A stretch of DNA of 61,350 bases from JAHIYU01 sp964476155 (GTDB lineage Bacteria > Krumholzibacteriota > Krumholzibacteriia > LZORAL124-64-63), in NCBI GenBank assembly GCA_964476155.1, contig CAYYYS010000015.1:1-61350 (forward strand), given 5' to 3'. Shown here in pieces: positions 36,011 through 44,958 of this stretch. The notes below the pieces were generated by a model. It saw only the letters and a program-made list of their open reading frames with translations. It had not been told where the DNA came from and did no database searches. The position numbers and the translations under genes are program-made. Each line of letters begins with the position of its first letter. Within the stretch, counting starts at the first letter, position 1.

Positions 36011-37238
36011 CCATATGCACGCCAGCGAGGGGTTCGCCCAGGCCTTCGCGACCATCCGCGGCCACAAACTGCGCAGCTTCCTGTTGATTCTGGGTGTGTC
36101 GATCGGTGTGGCGACATTGCTGGCCATGTTCACGATCGTCACCGGCTTGAGCGGCCGAATCCGCAGCGACATCGTGTCGTCCGCCAAGCCGTATTTGTAC
36201 ATCGCGCGCTACCACGGCCTCGGCGGCGAGGATGTCGAAGCCAAAATGCGCCGCCCCCAGCTCATGCCTGAGGTTATCGATGCCCTGGCCCAGGTCGAGG
36301 GCGTGGACGGCGTGGACTACATGATCTCCAGCGGCCGCTCCACGGTGCTCACCCACGGCAAGGAACGCACCAACCTGGTGCAGGTCTTCGGCGCCTCGGC
36401 CGACTTTCATAACCTGTACTCGTACATGCTCGGCGAAGGTCGCTTCTTCACCTACCAGGAGCAGAACGCGCGACGACGCGTCTGTGTGCTCGGCTCCAGC
36501 CCAGCCGAGACCCTGTTCCCCAATACCGACCCGATCGGCCAGCGTCTGCGCATATTCGGTATCGACTACCAGATCGTCGGCACCATGGAAAGCAGCCGCC
36601 ACATCTTTGGCGCGATTGGCGACGGCTGGGTCGTTATCCCCTGGTCTTCCTACGAGAAGGATTTCTCGAACAAGAACCGCGACGACCGCACCGTGGCGGT
36701 GACCGTGGCCGACGGCTACGACAGCGACGAGGTAGCGACCGACGTGACCGGCGCCCTGCGCCGCGTGCGTGCCCTGGGACCGGGGGAGGAGAACGACTTC
36801 GAGGTGGTGGCGTCGGAGACCTACGGCGAACTGGTCGACAAGGTGACCCAGGCGGTGGCGCTGGTGCTGGTGGTGATGTCCTCGATCGGGCTGATGGTCG
36901 GGGGGATCGGTGTGATGAACATCATGCTGATCTCGGTGACCGAGCGGACCAAGGAGATCGGCGTGCGCATGGCGGTGGGGGCGCGGCGGCAGGATGTTTT
37001 GCGGCAGATCCTGGTGGAGTCGGCGACTTTGACGGGGATTGGTGGGGTGGTCGGGACTGCGCTAGGGTATTTGATGGCTTGGGGGGGGACCAAGGTTTTG
37101 GCGTTTCCGTTTGGGTTTAATCCGTTGGTGGCGCTGGGGGCTGTGGCGTTTTCGGCGGGGATTGGGATTGGGTTTGGGCTTTATCCCGCCAATCGGGCGG
37201 CTAAGATGGATCCTATTGAGGCTTTGCGGTGTGAGTGA
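36003..37238 (+). CDS. ABC transporter permease, FtsX/MacB family (second copy)
   Basis: A 411-residue paralogue of the preceding gene with the same layout: N-terminal helix (GHKLRSFLLILGVSIGVATLLA), periplasmic domain, then VVMSSIGLMVGGIGVMNIMLI and the coupling loop TKEIGVRMAVGARR. The GTG at 36003 overlaps the upstream stop by 8 nt; ATG 36015 is an alternative. No ATP-binding subunit is encoded in this operon. From about 36970 the last 75-80 codons use almost only G or T in the third position, unlike the C/G preference before that. Confidence 0.9.
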   Translation: MNSHMHASEGFAQAFATIRGHKLRSFLLILGVSIGVATLLAMFTIVTGLSGRIRSDIVSSAKPYLYIARYHGLGGEDVEAKMRRPQLMPEVIDALAQVEGVDGVDYMISSGRSTVLTHGKERTNLVQVFGASADFHNLYSYMLGEGRFFTYQEQNARRRVCVLGSSPAETLFPNTDPIGQRLRIFGIDYQIVGTMESSRHIFGAIGDGWVVIPWSSYEKDFSNKNRDDRTVAVTVADGYDSDEVATDVTGALRRVRALGPGEENDFEVVASETYGELVDKVTQAVALVLVVMSSIGLMVGGIGVMNIMLISVTERTKEIGVRMAVGARRQDVLRQILVESATLTGIGGVVGTALGYLMAWGGTKVLAFPFGFNPLVALGAVAFSAGIGIGFGLYPANRAAKMDPIEALRCE

Positions 37239-37344
37239 TGGGTCGGGGTGAACAAGTCAGTGTAATTGACTGGGCTTACTCAGGTATGGTAGAGTTTCAT
37301 CGATATATCGGATAGTTATCTGTGTCGATTTGAAGTGCGGGGGA

Positions 37345-37366
37345 GATGGATTTACACGGTGTAAAT
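37345..37366. repeat. TTTACAC-type palindrome upstream of the GNAT gene
   Basis: The odd palindrome TTTACACGGTGTAAA (37351-37365), preceded by GATGGA as in the related repeat at 38021. It lies 45 nt before the GNAT start, so it could be a dimeric regulator site. Two longer relatives lie at 38019-38103 and 43480-43565. Confidence 0.6.
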
Positions 37367-37409
37367 TGAGCCGGCTTTCCTGGTGCTCATGAGACAAGGG
37401 AGAGATGCC

Positions 37410-37994
37410 GTGAAAAACGAAGTCGATCTCAAGAACGGGACACAAGCCCACATTCGTCCCTTGGCCGAACCCGATCTGGATATTCTACACGACTTCTTCC
37501 TGGCGATGCCCGAGGAGGATCGGGTCTTCCTGCGACTGGATGTAACGGAGCGCGAACAGATAGAGGCGCGCATCCGGGACTCCGCTGACGGCCGGGCCTT
37601 CCGCCTGGTGGCCCTGATCGACGAGATCGTCGCCGCTTACGGCGTGCTCGAACTGGAGAGACTCGGCTGGAAGGAGCACGTGGGCGAGGTGCGCCTGTTC
37701 GTGGCGCGGCCCCACCAACGGCAGGGTCTGGGCGTGCTCTTGGCGCGGGAGCTATACCTGCTGGCCGTGAGCGAGCGGGTCGAGGAGATCGTCGTCAGGA
37801 TGATGCGGCCCCAGATGGCCGCGCGCAGCATCTTCCGCCGCCTCGGCTTCCACAGGGAGGTCGTGCTGCCCGATTACGTAAAGGACCGCAAGGGTCGCAC
37901 GCAGGACATGATCCTGATGCGCTGCGAGTTGAAAACCCTGCTGCAGGAACTCGAAGACTACATCGCGGACGGCGATTGGCAACGCTCCCGCTGA
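37410..37994 (+). CDS. GNAT-family N-acetyltransferase
   Basis: A 194-residue acetyltransferase. The acetyl-CoA-binding core reads VGEVRLFVARPHQRQGLGVLL (motif A, with QRQGLG in place of the usual Q/RxxGxG/A), and the preceding strand includes YGVLELERL; the C-terminal half has AARSIFRRLGFHREVVLP. I chose GTG 37410 because of GGGAG at proper spacing; an in-frame ATG at 37389 would add 7 residues. Substrate (protein lysine, amine or antibiotic) is unknown. It is not part of the permease operon and is preceded by a TTTACAC palindrome. Confidence 0.85.
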   Translation: MKNEVDLKNGTQAHIRPLAEPDLDILHDFFLAMPEEDRVFLRLDVTEREQIEARIRDSADGRAFRLVALIDEIVAAYGVLELERLGWKEHVGEVRLFVARPHQRQGLGVLLARELYLLAVSERVEEIVVRMMRPQMAARSIFRRLGFHREVVLPDYVKDRKGRTQDMILMRCELKTLLQELEDYIADGDWQRSR

Positions 37995-38018
37995 GCTGTT
38001 TGACAGAACACTAGCAGG

Positions 38019-38103
38019 CTGATGGATTTACACGTTTAAAGTCTATTGACGCTGAACGTGGTCTTTCAAAGTGTACACGTGTAGACTTTTGAGGGATCAG
38101 TAG
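38019..38103. repeat. Dispersed intergenic repeat, copy A
   Basis: About 85 bp, matching copy B at 43480-43565 with about 80-90% identity over its whole length, both running from CTGATG to GGATCAGTAG. It contains TTTACACGTTTAAAGTCT on the left, GTGTACACGTGTAGAC on the right, and the inverted pair AAAGTCTA/TAGACTTT. It lies between the convergent GNAT and phosphatase-Memo genes. Confidence 0.8.
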
Positions 38104-38138
38104 GTGAGAGCCTCACCTTGGGGAGCTAACAAAGCACT

Positions 38139-40070
38139 TCATCGTAAACCTACATCACCACTCCACCGATACCCTAGGGCCGGATACCCAACCCAATGCC
38201 GCACCGTATTATCCGCAGTAACCCCCAACCCCGTCCCATCCACCTCAACCCGCCCATCCCCAACACTATCCCCATACCGCAACAACGTCCCAACCAACGG
38301 CGCCAACCCACCCGCATCCATCCAAGCATCCATAGTTAGCAACCCAAACGGAATCGAATAAACCCCACACCACGTAATCTTGTAAGGATACCCGGGATCA
38401 CTCTCATCCCAAACCGCATCCGCAAACCCCCAGGCCGATTCAGGTGTAACCTCGCCGCTCAGATTCTCGACGCAAATCTCCACATCCCGCGCCACCCCCG
38501 CAGCATGTCCCGCCTCATCACACCCATAAGGATCGTAATGCCGATCCCCCCACCCCTCGCACCCGTAATGCACCGCATCGGCCGAGATCAACAGCCCGAT
38601 ATCCACGCCGGGCACCAACCGCGCGTCATCACAAATGTCCGCCAGCGCCTGCCCGAACGCCGTGGCCACCTCCGCCATCCGCTCTCGCGACATCCCGGGT
38701 ACCAGCACGGGCACGAACTGCGCGTCGGGCCTGGCCTGTCGCAGCCACGGTACCAACGCTTCGATGGAATGCTCGGCGGCGTGGCGGTCATCGTCGATCA
38801 CGGCGTAGTCGCCGAGTTGCCGGCGTAGACTGTGACGCAGCAAGGTCGCCGCGCGGATGGTTTCGCCACCGATTTGCCAGGCGTCGGCATCTTCAAAGAT
38901 CAGTTGATCGCGCACACCTTCGCGGCGGCAGGCGTGACACACGCCGAGGATGATCCAGCGCTTGGCCTGCAGCCCGTCCAAGGCGTGGACAACTGTGCGG
39001 CCGGTGTAGAGGTGGTCGTCGTGGGGGAGGATGGCGGCGGTCCAGGCCGGGCCGTCGGGGGCGTCGTCTAGTCCCTCCACCGTCATGGCGGTCCGCACTA
39101 CGGCCTGTATGTCCTCGACGCGCGTTGCGAATCCGATCGTATCGACCTGCGCCCGCACCGTCCACGGCTCGCGCAGCACGGTGACCTCGTCACCCTTGAT
39201 CTGCAGGACTTCCACCGGTCCGCCGTAGGGCTCGCCCAGGCCGACGTCCACGCACCACACGCGCCCTTCATACTGGGGGGTGATGCCGCCTTCCTTGATG
39301 GTGTGCCCAATGATCATGCGTTTCACGCCGAGAGTTTCGAGCACGTGCGCCAGCTCGGCCCTTGCCGAGTCGTTCTCGGCCACTGAGTAGATCCGGCACC
39401 AGGTGGGACTCACGCTCTTGTGCATCCAGTCAATCCGGGGCCGCTCGCCCCGCATCCAGTCGCTGACCTGTGTGTTGATGGTCTCGAGTCCGTACTCCAG
39501 GTGCCGTGTGACCACGCCGCCGTGTACGAAGAGGTTTTCGCCGACGATCTGGATCACGTTGTGCTCGGCCAGCATCAGCGCGTATGGCCCACCGGGACGG
39601 AAGGCGGCAAGACGCCCTCGTTTCCCGGGCTCGACTTCCAGCATCGGCGCATCGGCCAGGTCGATGTGTGTGGGAGCGAACTCGGCGAAGTCGGTGAGTC
39701 CCCCGTTGGTGACGTAGGACAGCCGCCCCTTGACGTTCATCAGCTCGTGATTGCCGTTCAGAACGACCACGGCGCCGCCGGTCGCGGCGGCTTCGGCCTG
39801 AAGACGCTCAAGTAGATGCAGGATCGCGCGCTCATCATCTCCACGGTCCAACTGGTCGCCGGTCTGCATCACGACCAGCTCGCCGCCGATCCACCGGTCC
39901 TGCTCGTCGATGGCCCCGGCCAACCGCAAGGCGCGGCGGGTTGCGTCCATATCACCGTGCAGGTCACCTATGGCGACGATGTGCTCCGCGCCGGGCAGCA
40001 CCAGGGGAGGGGCGTCGGCCATGGCGATCGAGGCCAGGAGCAGGAGAGCCAGGACGATGAGATGCTTCAC
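38139..40070 (-). CDS. Exported PPP-type metallophosphoesterase fused to a Memo (AmrB) domain
   Basis: A 643-residue, two-domain secreted protein. Residues 1-19 are a signal peptide (MKHLIVLALLLLASIAMADA). Residues 28-300 are a calcineurin/Shewanella-like phosphatase with all metal motifs: IGDLHGD (34-40), TGDQLDRGDD (70-79), LNGNHEL (104-110), and IIGHTIKEGG (254-262). Residues 335-600 are a Memo-like domain: AAILPHDDHLYTGRT, IILGVCHACR, AAEHSIEALVPWL and LLISADAVHYG align with the conserved His/Cys motifs. The Memo family is normally cytosolic and pairs with AmrS and AMMECR1. Its fusion to an exported phosphatase is unusual; together they could act on a periplasmic phosphorylated substrate. 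Codons in the last 290 nt shift to G/T endings. Confidence 0.82.
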   Translation of the reverse strand: MKHLIVLALLLLASIAMADAPPLVLPGAEHIVAIGDLHGDMDATRRALRLAGAIDEQDRWIGGELVVMQTGDQLDRGDDERAILHLLERLQAEAAATGGAVVVLNGNHELMNVKGRLSYVTNGGLTDFAEFAPTHIDLADAPMLEVEPGKRGRLAAFRPGGPYALMLAEHNVIQIVGENLFVHGGVVTRHLEYGLETINTQVSDWMRGERPRIDWMHKSVSPTWCRIYSVAENDSARAELAHVLETLGVKRMIIGHTIKEGGITPQYEGRVWCVDVGLGEPYGGPVEVLQIKGDEVTVLREPWTVRAQVDTIGFATRVEDIQAVVRTAMTVEGLDDAPDGPAWTAAILPHDDHLYTGRTVVHALDGLQAKRWIILGVCHACRREGVRDQLIFEDADAWQIGGETIRAATLLRHSLRRQLGDYAVIDDDRHAAEHSIEALVPWLRQARPDAQFVPVLVPGMSRERMAEVATAFGQALADICDDARLVPGVDIGLLISADAVHYGCEGWGDRHYDPYGCDEAGHAAGVARDVEICVENLSGEVTPESAWGFADAVWDESDPGYPYKITWCGVYSIPFGLLTMDAWMDAGGLAPLVGTLLRYGDSVGDGRVEVDGTGLGVTADNTVRHWVGYPALGYRWSGDVGLR

Positions 40071-40151
40071 GGGAGTCTCCAGGGGTTGGCGGCAAGATTG
40101 TGGCTACACTTAACCAGAAGTTTCCAACGATTAGTGTCAGGGAGTCCTCGA

Positions 40152-43100
40152 CTATCTTGATCCGTTCTCCAAGGCTCGCCTCACATCCTCTTCATCCCAA
40201 TCCCCCGACTCCCGTAAATTGATAAAATAATCATACTCAATAAACTGCTCAGCTTCCCCCAACCCATGCTCCAAACAAAACGCCATCCACCGCGCCGCCT
40301 CACCCGTCTGTTCGGCCATGCTGTAACAAGCCGAGGCGTAGAAGGCGGCGCCGGGCAGGGCAGGCTCCAGTTCAGCCACGCGGGCGAAAGCGGCCGCCGC
40401 TTCGGGCCAGTGCTCCAGGCGTGACTCGGTGATGGCCAGGTTGTTCAGGTACTTGGCCGAGTGGGGATCCTGATCCACCGAGCGGCGATGCCATATCAAG
40501 GCTTCTTCATAGCGGCCCGTCTCACCGAGGATGATACCGAGCAGGGAGGGGCCGCGGGGATCCTGGCTGTGCGCCTCGACATAGTCGCGGCCGGCGGCCT
40601 CGGCTTCGTCCCAGCGTTGCAGGCGCCGCAGGGCCAGCAGACGCGTGTAATGCAACTCGGCGTCGTCGGGCCTCGATTCCAGGGCCCGCTCGACGGCGGC
40701 CAGGGCCTCGGCGGGGCGTTGTGCGTCAAGGGCCCGCAAGGCCCGGTTCTGCAGGACTGTCGGGTCGGACAGGTCTTCCGTGCGGACACTCGAGTCCCGA
40801 CGCTGATCGGCCTGGAACATGTCCAGCAGCATCGACAGACGGCGGTCGTCAGGGTTGATCTCCAGCCCCTCGCTCAGCGCGGCCTGGCCCCCGGTCTTGC
40901 TGTTCGAGCCGCCGCCGGCCCCGTAGCCCAGCAGCAACTGCCGGCTGGAGCGATTGAACCGGTCCAGTATCTGCGGATCGTGGTCGCCCGTGACGGCCAG
41001 TCCCGTCTCGTCCCAGAGCCCGTCCAGCAGGCGGTAGTTGTCGTTCTCGTGGATCAGGCTGGCCTTCAGCAGGAACTGACGGACCACGCTGAATTCCAGC
41101 ACGGGCCGCAGCCAGGTGTTGACGGTGCCTTTGCCGAGGAAGCCCAGCAGGCGCTCGCGTCCGGCGACGCGGTTGCCGGCCAGGACATAGGGATCGTCGA
41201 GCATCTGCTGCTGCAGATCGGCCAGCACGTCCTCCTCGTCATGCAGACTGCGGGCGCGGTCGAAGTCCAGTATGAGCGGCTGCAGGGCGCCGACGAGGAC
41301 GACATTATTGGGATCGATCCAGAAGAGTTCCACGTGGGGGAAGGCCTGGACAAAGCTGCGATAGACCGTGCGCATCTCCACCTGCGGAAAGTGGATGGCC
41401 AGCCACTGCACCATCACGCCCCGTGGCGTGAGGCGCTCGGCGCACAGCTCGTAGTAGTCGCGCGAGAGGATGGCCGAATTGCCCGCGTACGCCGGGTTCA
41501 GTTTCGAATCGCTGCTGATGACGTCGAAGGTTCCGGTGGCCGTCAGCAGGTACTGGATCCCGTCACCCTGAACCATCTCGACTCGCGGATCGTTCATGAC
41601 GTTGTTGTTGTGGTTCCGGAAGCGCGAGGCGCCGGCGATCACGCCCGGTACGATCTCGACACAGACCAGGCGCCGGATCTCGTCGTAGAGGGCCAGGGTA
41701 CCCAGGGTCACGCCGCTGCCCAGGCCCACCGACAGGGTGTTGCGCGCTTCGGGGACCAGGGCCATCGGCAGGTGGGCCAGGATCTTTTCCTTGCGGGTGA
41801 TGGTTGGTTCGGTGCCGCCGATGTGATGACCGTCGACGCTCATGTGCATCTCGCCGTTGGGTTTGTGATAGACCCGTGTGTGGGCGGTCGGATCCTCCCG
41901 GTCGAAGAGCACCACGTCGACGGGGTCCTGGGTGTCGCTCAGCAGGGGCCGCGCCTGACGCGACAGCGGGATCGCCGTGGCTAACAGCAAGGCAAGGACG
42001 ATCAGGGCCGGCAGGGAATCGTGTTTGCGCCGCCGCGTGTTGGCGGTCAGCACGACCACCGCCAGCACGGCGCTCAACACGGCCGTGGCCAGCAGGGCGT
42101 TGCGCGCGCCCAGCAGGGGCAGCAACACGAAGCCGGCGACGAGCGACCCGGCAATGGCACCGGCCGTGTTGGCGAAGTAGAAGCGTCCGACGTCGCGGCC
42201 CAGGGCATTCAAACCGGCGATGCCGATGCGGTTGACCAGGGGGAAGGTCATGCCCGACAGGAAGGTGGGCACGAGCATCACGACGAAGCAGGCCAGGAAA
42301 CGACGGCCCAGGTAGGTCGACCAGCCCAGGTGCCGTCCGGAGAAAAAGGCCGTGTCCTCCAGACCGGGTAGCCAGTTCCAGATCAGGGGCACTGTCGCGG
42401 CTGCCGACAAGGCCACGCCCGCCTGCAACCGGCCCAGCAGTTGGGCCGGTGAGGACACCCGGTCGGCCAGACGTCCGCCCAGCCAGCCGCCACCGGCCAG
42501 GCCACAGAGAAAAGTGGTCAGCATGGCGCTGAAAGCGAAGGTGGAGTTGCCCAGGAAATGATGCAGCGCCCGACTCCAGTAGAGCTCGAAACCCAGGGCG
42601 ACGAAACCGCTCAGGGCGAAGATCCCGGTCAGCAGGCGCAGGTTCAGCTCGGGGGAGGCCGCGCGGCCGTTTGACGTCGGTTCGATGGTCGGGGTGGGCT
42701 CGGCGCTCACCGCATGTCCCGTGAATTTCCAAAGCAACAACGCGCCCAGTCCGGCCACCAGGTTGCCCGCCATGGCGATGCCGGTGCTGCCGATCAGGCC
42801 GAAGGCCGGGATCAGCACGAAGCCCGACAGGAAAGCGCCCAGCACCGCACCCAGGGTGTTGACGGCGTAGAGCATCCCCAGCCCACGGCCCAGGCGATCG
42901 GCCCGTCGCACGATGAAGCGGCTCAGGACGGGTAGCGTACCGCCCATCAGGATCGTCGGCGGCAGGATCAACAGCATGGCCACCAGGACCCGCAGCAGGC
43001 CCAGGGCCGGGCCGGGCAGCGTGTGGGCCGCCGCCACGTAGAGCGGCTGCAGCAGGTGGATCAGTACTGGCACCAGGCCGCCGCCGACCACGATGCCCAG

Positions 43101-43343
43101 TTCCAGCCAGGCGTACAGCCGGAGCGGTTGCGGGTTCGCATCGATCCGCCGGCCGAAATAGAAACTGCCCAGGGCCAAGCCTCCCATGAAGGCCGCCAGA
43201 ACCGTACTGATGGCGAACGTGGTGCCGCCCAGCAGGTGACTCAGCAGACGAATCCAGACCAGCTCGTAGACCAGGCCGCTGAAGCCCGACAGGAGAAACA
43301 GGCAGGTGACCAGGATGGTCGTTTTCCGGACGCTAACGTTCAT
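40152..43343 (-). CDS. Membrane-fused spermidine-synthase-like protein with C-terminal TPRs
   Basis: A 1063-residue protein. Residues 10-480 hold about 12-14 hydrophobic segments with MFS-like repeats (FLLSGFSGLVYELVWIRLL and again near residue 255). Residues 485-760 are a Rossmann methyltransferase-like spermidine synthase domain: VGLGSGVTLGTLALYDEI, CVEIVPGVI, VEMVQGDGIQYL, and FDVISSDSKLNPAYAGNSAI. The rest is a TPR-type array (about residues 880-1050). The Asp/Glu polyamine-binding pattern is altered (ISSDSK rather than the usual aspartate set), so polyamine synthesis is uncertain. The start is ATG 43343 (MNVSVRKTT); ATG 43355 is also in frame. No partner speD is here. Confidence 0.85.
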   Translation of the reverse strand: MNVSVRKTTILVTCLFLLSGFSGLVYELVWIRLLSHLLGGTTFAISTVLAAFMGGLALGSFYFGRRIDANPQPLRLYAWLELGIVVGGGLVPVLIHLLQPLYVAAAHTLPGPALGLLRVLVAMLLILPPTILMGGTLPVLSRFIVRRADRLGRGLGMLYAVNTLGAVLGAFLSGFVLIPAFGLIGSTGIAMAGNLVAGLGALLLWKFTGHAVSAEPTPTIEPTSNGRAASPELNLRLLTGIFALSGFVALGFELYWSRALHHFLGNSTFAFSAMLTTFLCGLAGGGWLGGRLADRVSSPAQLLGRLQAGVALSAAATVPLIWNWLPGLEDTAFFSGRHLGWSTYLGRRFLACFVVMLVPTFLSGMTFPLVNRIGIAGLNALGRDVGRFYFANTAGAIAGSLVAGFVLLPLLGARNALLATAVLSAVLAVVVLTANTRRRKHDSLPALIVLALLLATAIPLSRQARPLLSDTQDPVDVVLFDREDPTAHTRVYHKPNGEMHMSVDGHHIGGTEPTITRKEKILAHLPMALVPEARNTLSVGLGSGVTLGTLALYDEIRRLVCVEIVPGVIAGASRFRNHNNNVMNDPRVEMVQGDGIQYLLTATGTFDVISSDSKLNPAYAGNSAILSRDYYELCAERLTPRGVMVQWLAIHFPQVEMRTVYRSFVQAFPHVELFWIDPNNVVLVGALQPLILDFDRARSLHDEEDVLADLQQQMLDDPYVLAGNRVAGRERLLGFLGKGTVNTWLRPVLEFSVVRQFLLKASLIHENDNYRLLDGLWDETGLAVTGDHDPQILDRFNRSSRQLLLGYGAGGGSNSKTGGQAALSEGLEINPDDRRLSMLLDMFQADQRRDSSVRTEDLSDPTVLQNRALRALDAQRPAEALAAVERALESRPDDAELHYTRLLALRRLQRWDEAEAAGRDYVEAHSQDPRGPSLLGIILGETGRYEEALIWHRRSVDQDPHSAKYLNNLAITESRLEHWPEAAAAFARVAELEPALPGAAFYASACYSMAEQTGEAARWMAFCLEHGLGEAEQFIEYDYFINLRESGDWDEEDVRRALENGSR

Positions 43344-43479
43344 GGGGGGCACCATCGGGTTGGAATGGGCTTTTATCGATTCGCGGAGAAGATAACACGG
43401 CCGCTGGATGACCTCAAACGGGATGGCTGGCCGGCGACTAGCGCGACGAGACCAACCGCATGGTCCGTAGCGACGCGAG

Positions 43480-43565
43480 CTGATGCAGTTTACACGTGTA
43501 AAGTCTATTGGCGCTGAATGGGGTTATTCAAAGTGTACACGTGTAGACTTTTGAAGGATCAGTAG
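43480..43565. repeat. Dispersed intergenic repeat, copy B
   Basis: About 86 bp, related to copy A. It has the perfect palindrome TTTACACGTGTAAA (43489-43502) and a second, TACACGTGTA (43535-43544), flanked by AAAGTCTA and TAGACTTT. It lies in the 260-bp gap between the spermidine-synthase-like gene and the flavoprotein gene, both on the minus strand. Nothing else is recognised in that gap. Confidence 0.8.
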
Positions 43566-43603
43566 CAATGAGAACCCCGCCAAAGTCATGGTCAGTCCAA
43601 CCA

Positions 43604-44824
43604 TCAAAGCAGTCGCTTCGCGATCCCCCTGGCCGCAGCCACTCCCGAAGCCCAAGCCCATTGCAGATTGAAGCCCCCGATACGCCCATCCACATCCAGC
43701 ACTTCGCCGGCGAAGAACAACCCGTCTTGCAGCCGCGACTCCAGCGAGGACCCCTTGACGCTCTTGAGATCCACCCCGCCGGCGGTCACCTCGGCTTTTG
43801 CGTAGCCACCGGACTCCCGGATCGGCAACGACAGGGCTCGGAGTGCTTGGGTCAGCGCCTGGCGCTCCACCTTGCTCAACCCTTCTTTGCCCGGACGGAT
43901 CGCTCCCTCCACGCCGGCCCGTTCCAGCAGGACATCGACCAACCTCTCGGGCATATGCTCCCTGATGGTGTTCTTGAGCGTTCGCTGTCCGGCCCCGGCG
44001 AGGATCGGCGCGATATCGTCGCCCGGCAGCGCCGGGAAGAAATCCGCGCGGACTTCACCGTTCGCGGTGTGGGCGTCGGACCAGGCCAGGGACATCTCCA
44101 GCGCCGCCGGGCCACTGAATCCCCGATGGGTGAAGAGCATTGGTCCTTCAACGGTGACGGTTTTTCGTCCCTGGGACCAGAGCGTCAAACGGACCTCGGC
44201 CGCGATGCCTGCCAACGGCTTGAAGGAGGTGTCCGAGGCGATGATCGGCGCCAGGGCGGGTCGCGTGGAAATCAGTTGATGACCGAACTGCTCGGCGATG
44301 TGATAACCCGCACCGTCGCTCCCCAGGGTGGGGTAGGACAAGCCGCCGGTTGTAACGAGCACGGCCTTTGCGGATAGGGTGTCCTCCGCGAACGCGACTG
44401 CGAAGTTTGTTCCGTCGTGTCTTACGCAGCGGACATGGGCTCCACATTTTAATGCTGCGCCGCCCGCTCGAACCGCCTTCAACAAGGCGTCCAAGACCGT
44501 CTGCGCCTGGTCGTCAGCCGAGAAATACTGCCCATCCTTTTCCAGGGCAAGCGGTGCACCCCAGTGGGCGAAGAAATCGAGCGTGTCCTGCGTCAACCAC
44601 TCCCGCAGCACATGTCGCACGGTGTGTCGGCAGCCGGCGTTGAAGTCTTTCTCGGTGACGTGGGCGTTGGTCGCGTTGCACCGCCCGCCGCCGCAGATGA
44701 GCAGCTTGCGGGCCGGCGTATTCTGGCCTTCGCAGACGAGGGTGTTCAGTCCCAGGCGTCCGGCTTCGGCCGCGGCCATGAGGCCGGCTGCGCCGGCGCC
44801 GATGATGATGAGGTCGTAGGTCAT
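43604..44824 (-). CDS. HI0933/YhiN-family flavoprotein
   Basis: A 406-residue FAD-dependent protein of the HI0933 family (aminoacetone-oxidase-like, BF3931/YhiN). The dinucleotide fold is YDLIIIGAGAAGLMAAAEAGRLG, the family motif is KLLICGGGRCNATN, and VTTGGLSYPTLGSDGAGYHIAEQFGH and the C-terminal FFAGEVLDVDGRIGGFNLQWAWASG follow. Length is typical. Members reduce or oxidise small substrates; the physiological substrate is not established. ATG at 44824, the frame start. It lies between two small divergent or unrelated genes and is probably monocistronic. Confidence 0.93.
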   Translation of the reverse strand: MTYDLIIIGAGAAGLMAAAEAGRLGLNTLVCEGQNTPARKLLICGGGRCNATNAHVTEKDFNAGCRHTVRHVLREWLTQDTLDFFAHWGAPLALEKDGQYFSADDQAQTVLDALLKAVRAGGAALKCGAHVRCVRHDGTNFAVAFAEDTLSAKAVLVTTGGLSYPTLGSDGAGYHIAEQFGHQLISTRPALAPIIASDTSFKPLAGIAAEVRLTLWSQGRKTVTVEGPMLFTHRGFSGPAALEMSLAWSDAHTANGEVRADFFPALPGDDIAPILAGAGQRTLKNTIREHMPERLVDVLLERAGVEGAIRPGKEGLSKVERQALTQALRALSLPIRESGGYAKAEVTAGGVDLKSVKGSSLESRLQDGLFFAGEVLDVDGRIGGFNLQWAWASGVAAARGIAKRLL

Positions 44825-44958
44825 GAGATCGCCAGTCTAGTGGGACGCAGTCCCGTCTGCAAGAAGCAGCGACACGGCGTTTCCCTCGTGGGAGGTTGTC
44901 ATGTACACTGCATCGTCAGTGGAAGAACCGAGTATCCTCGAGAAGTGGAATAGAGTCC

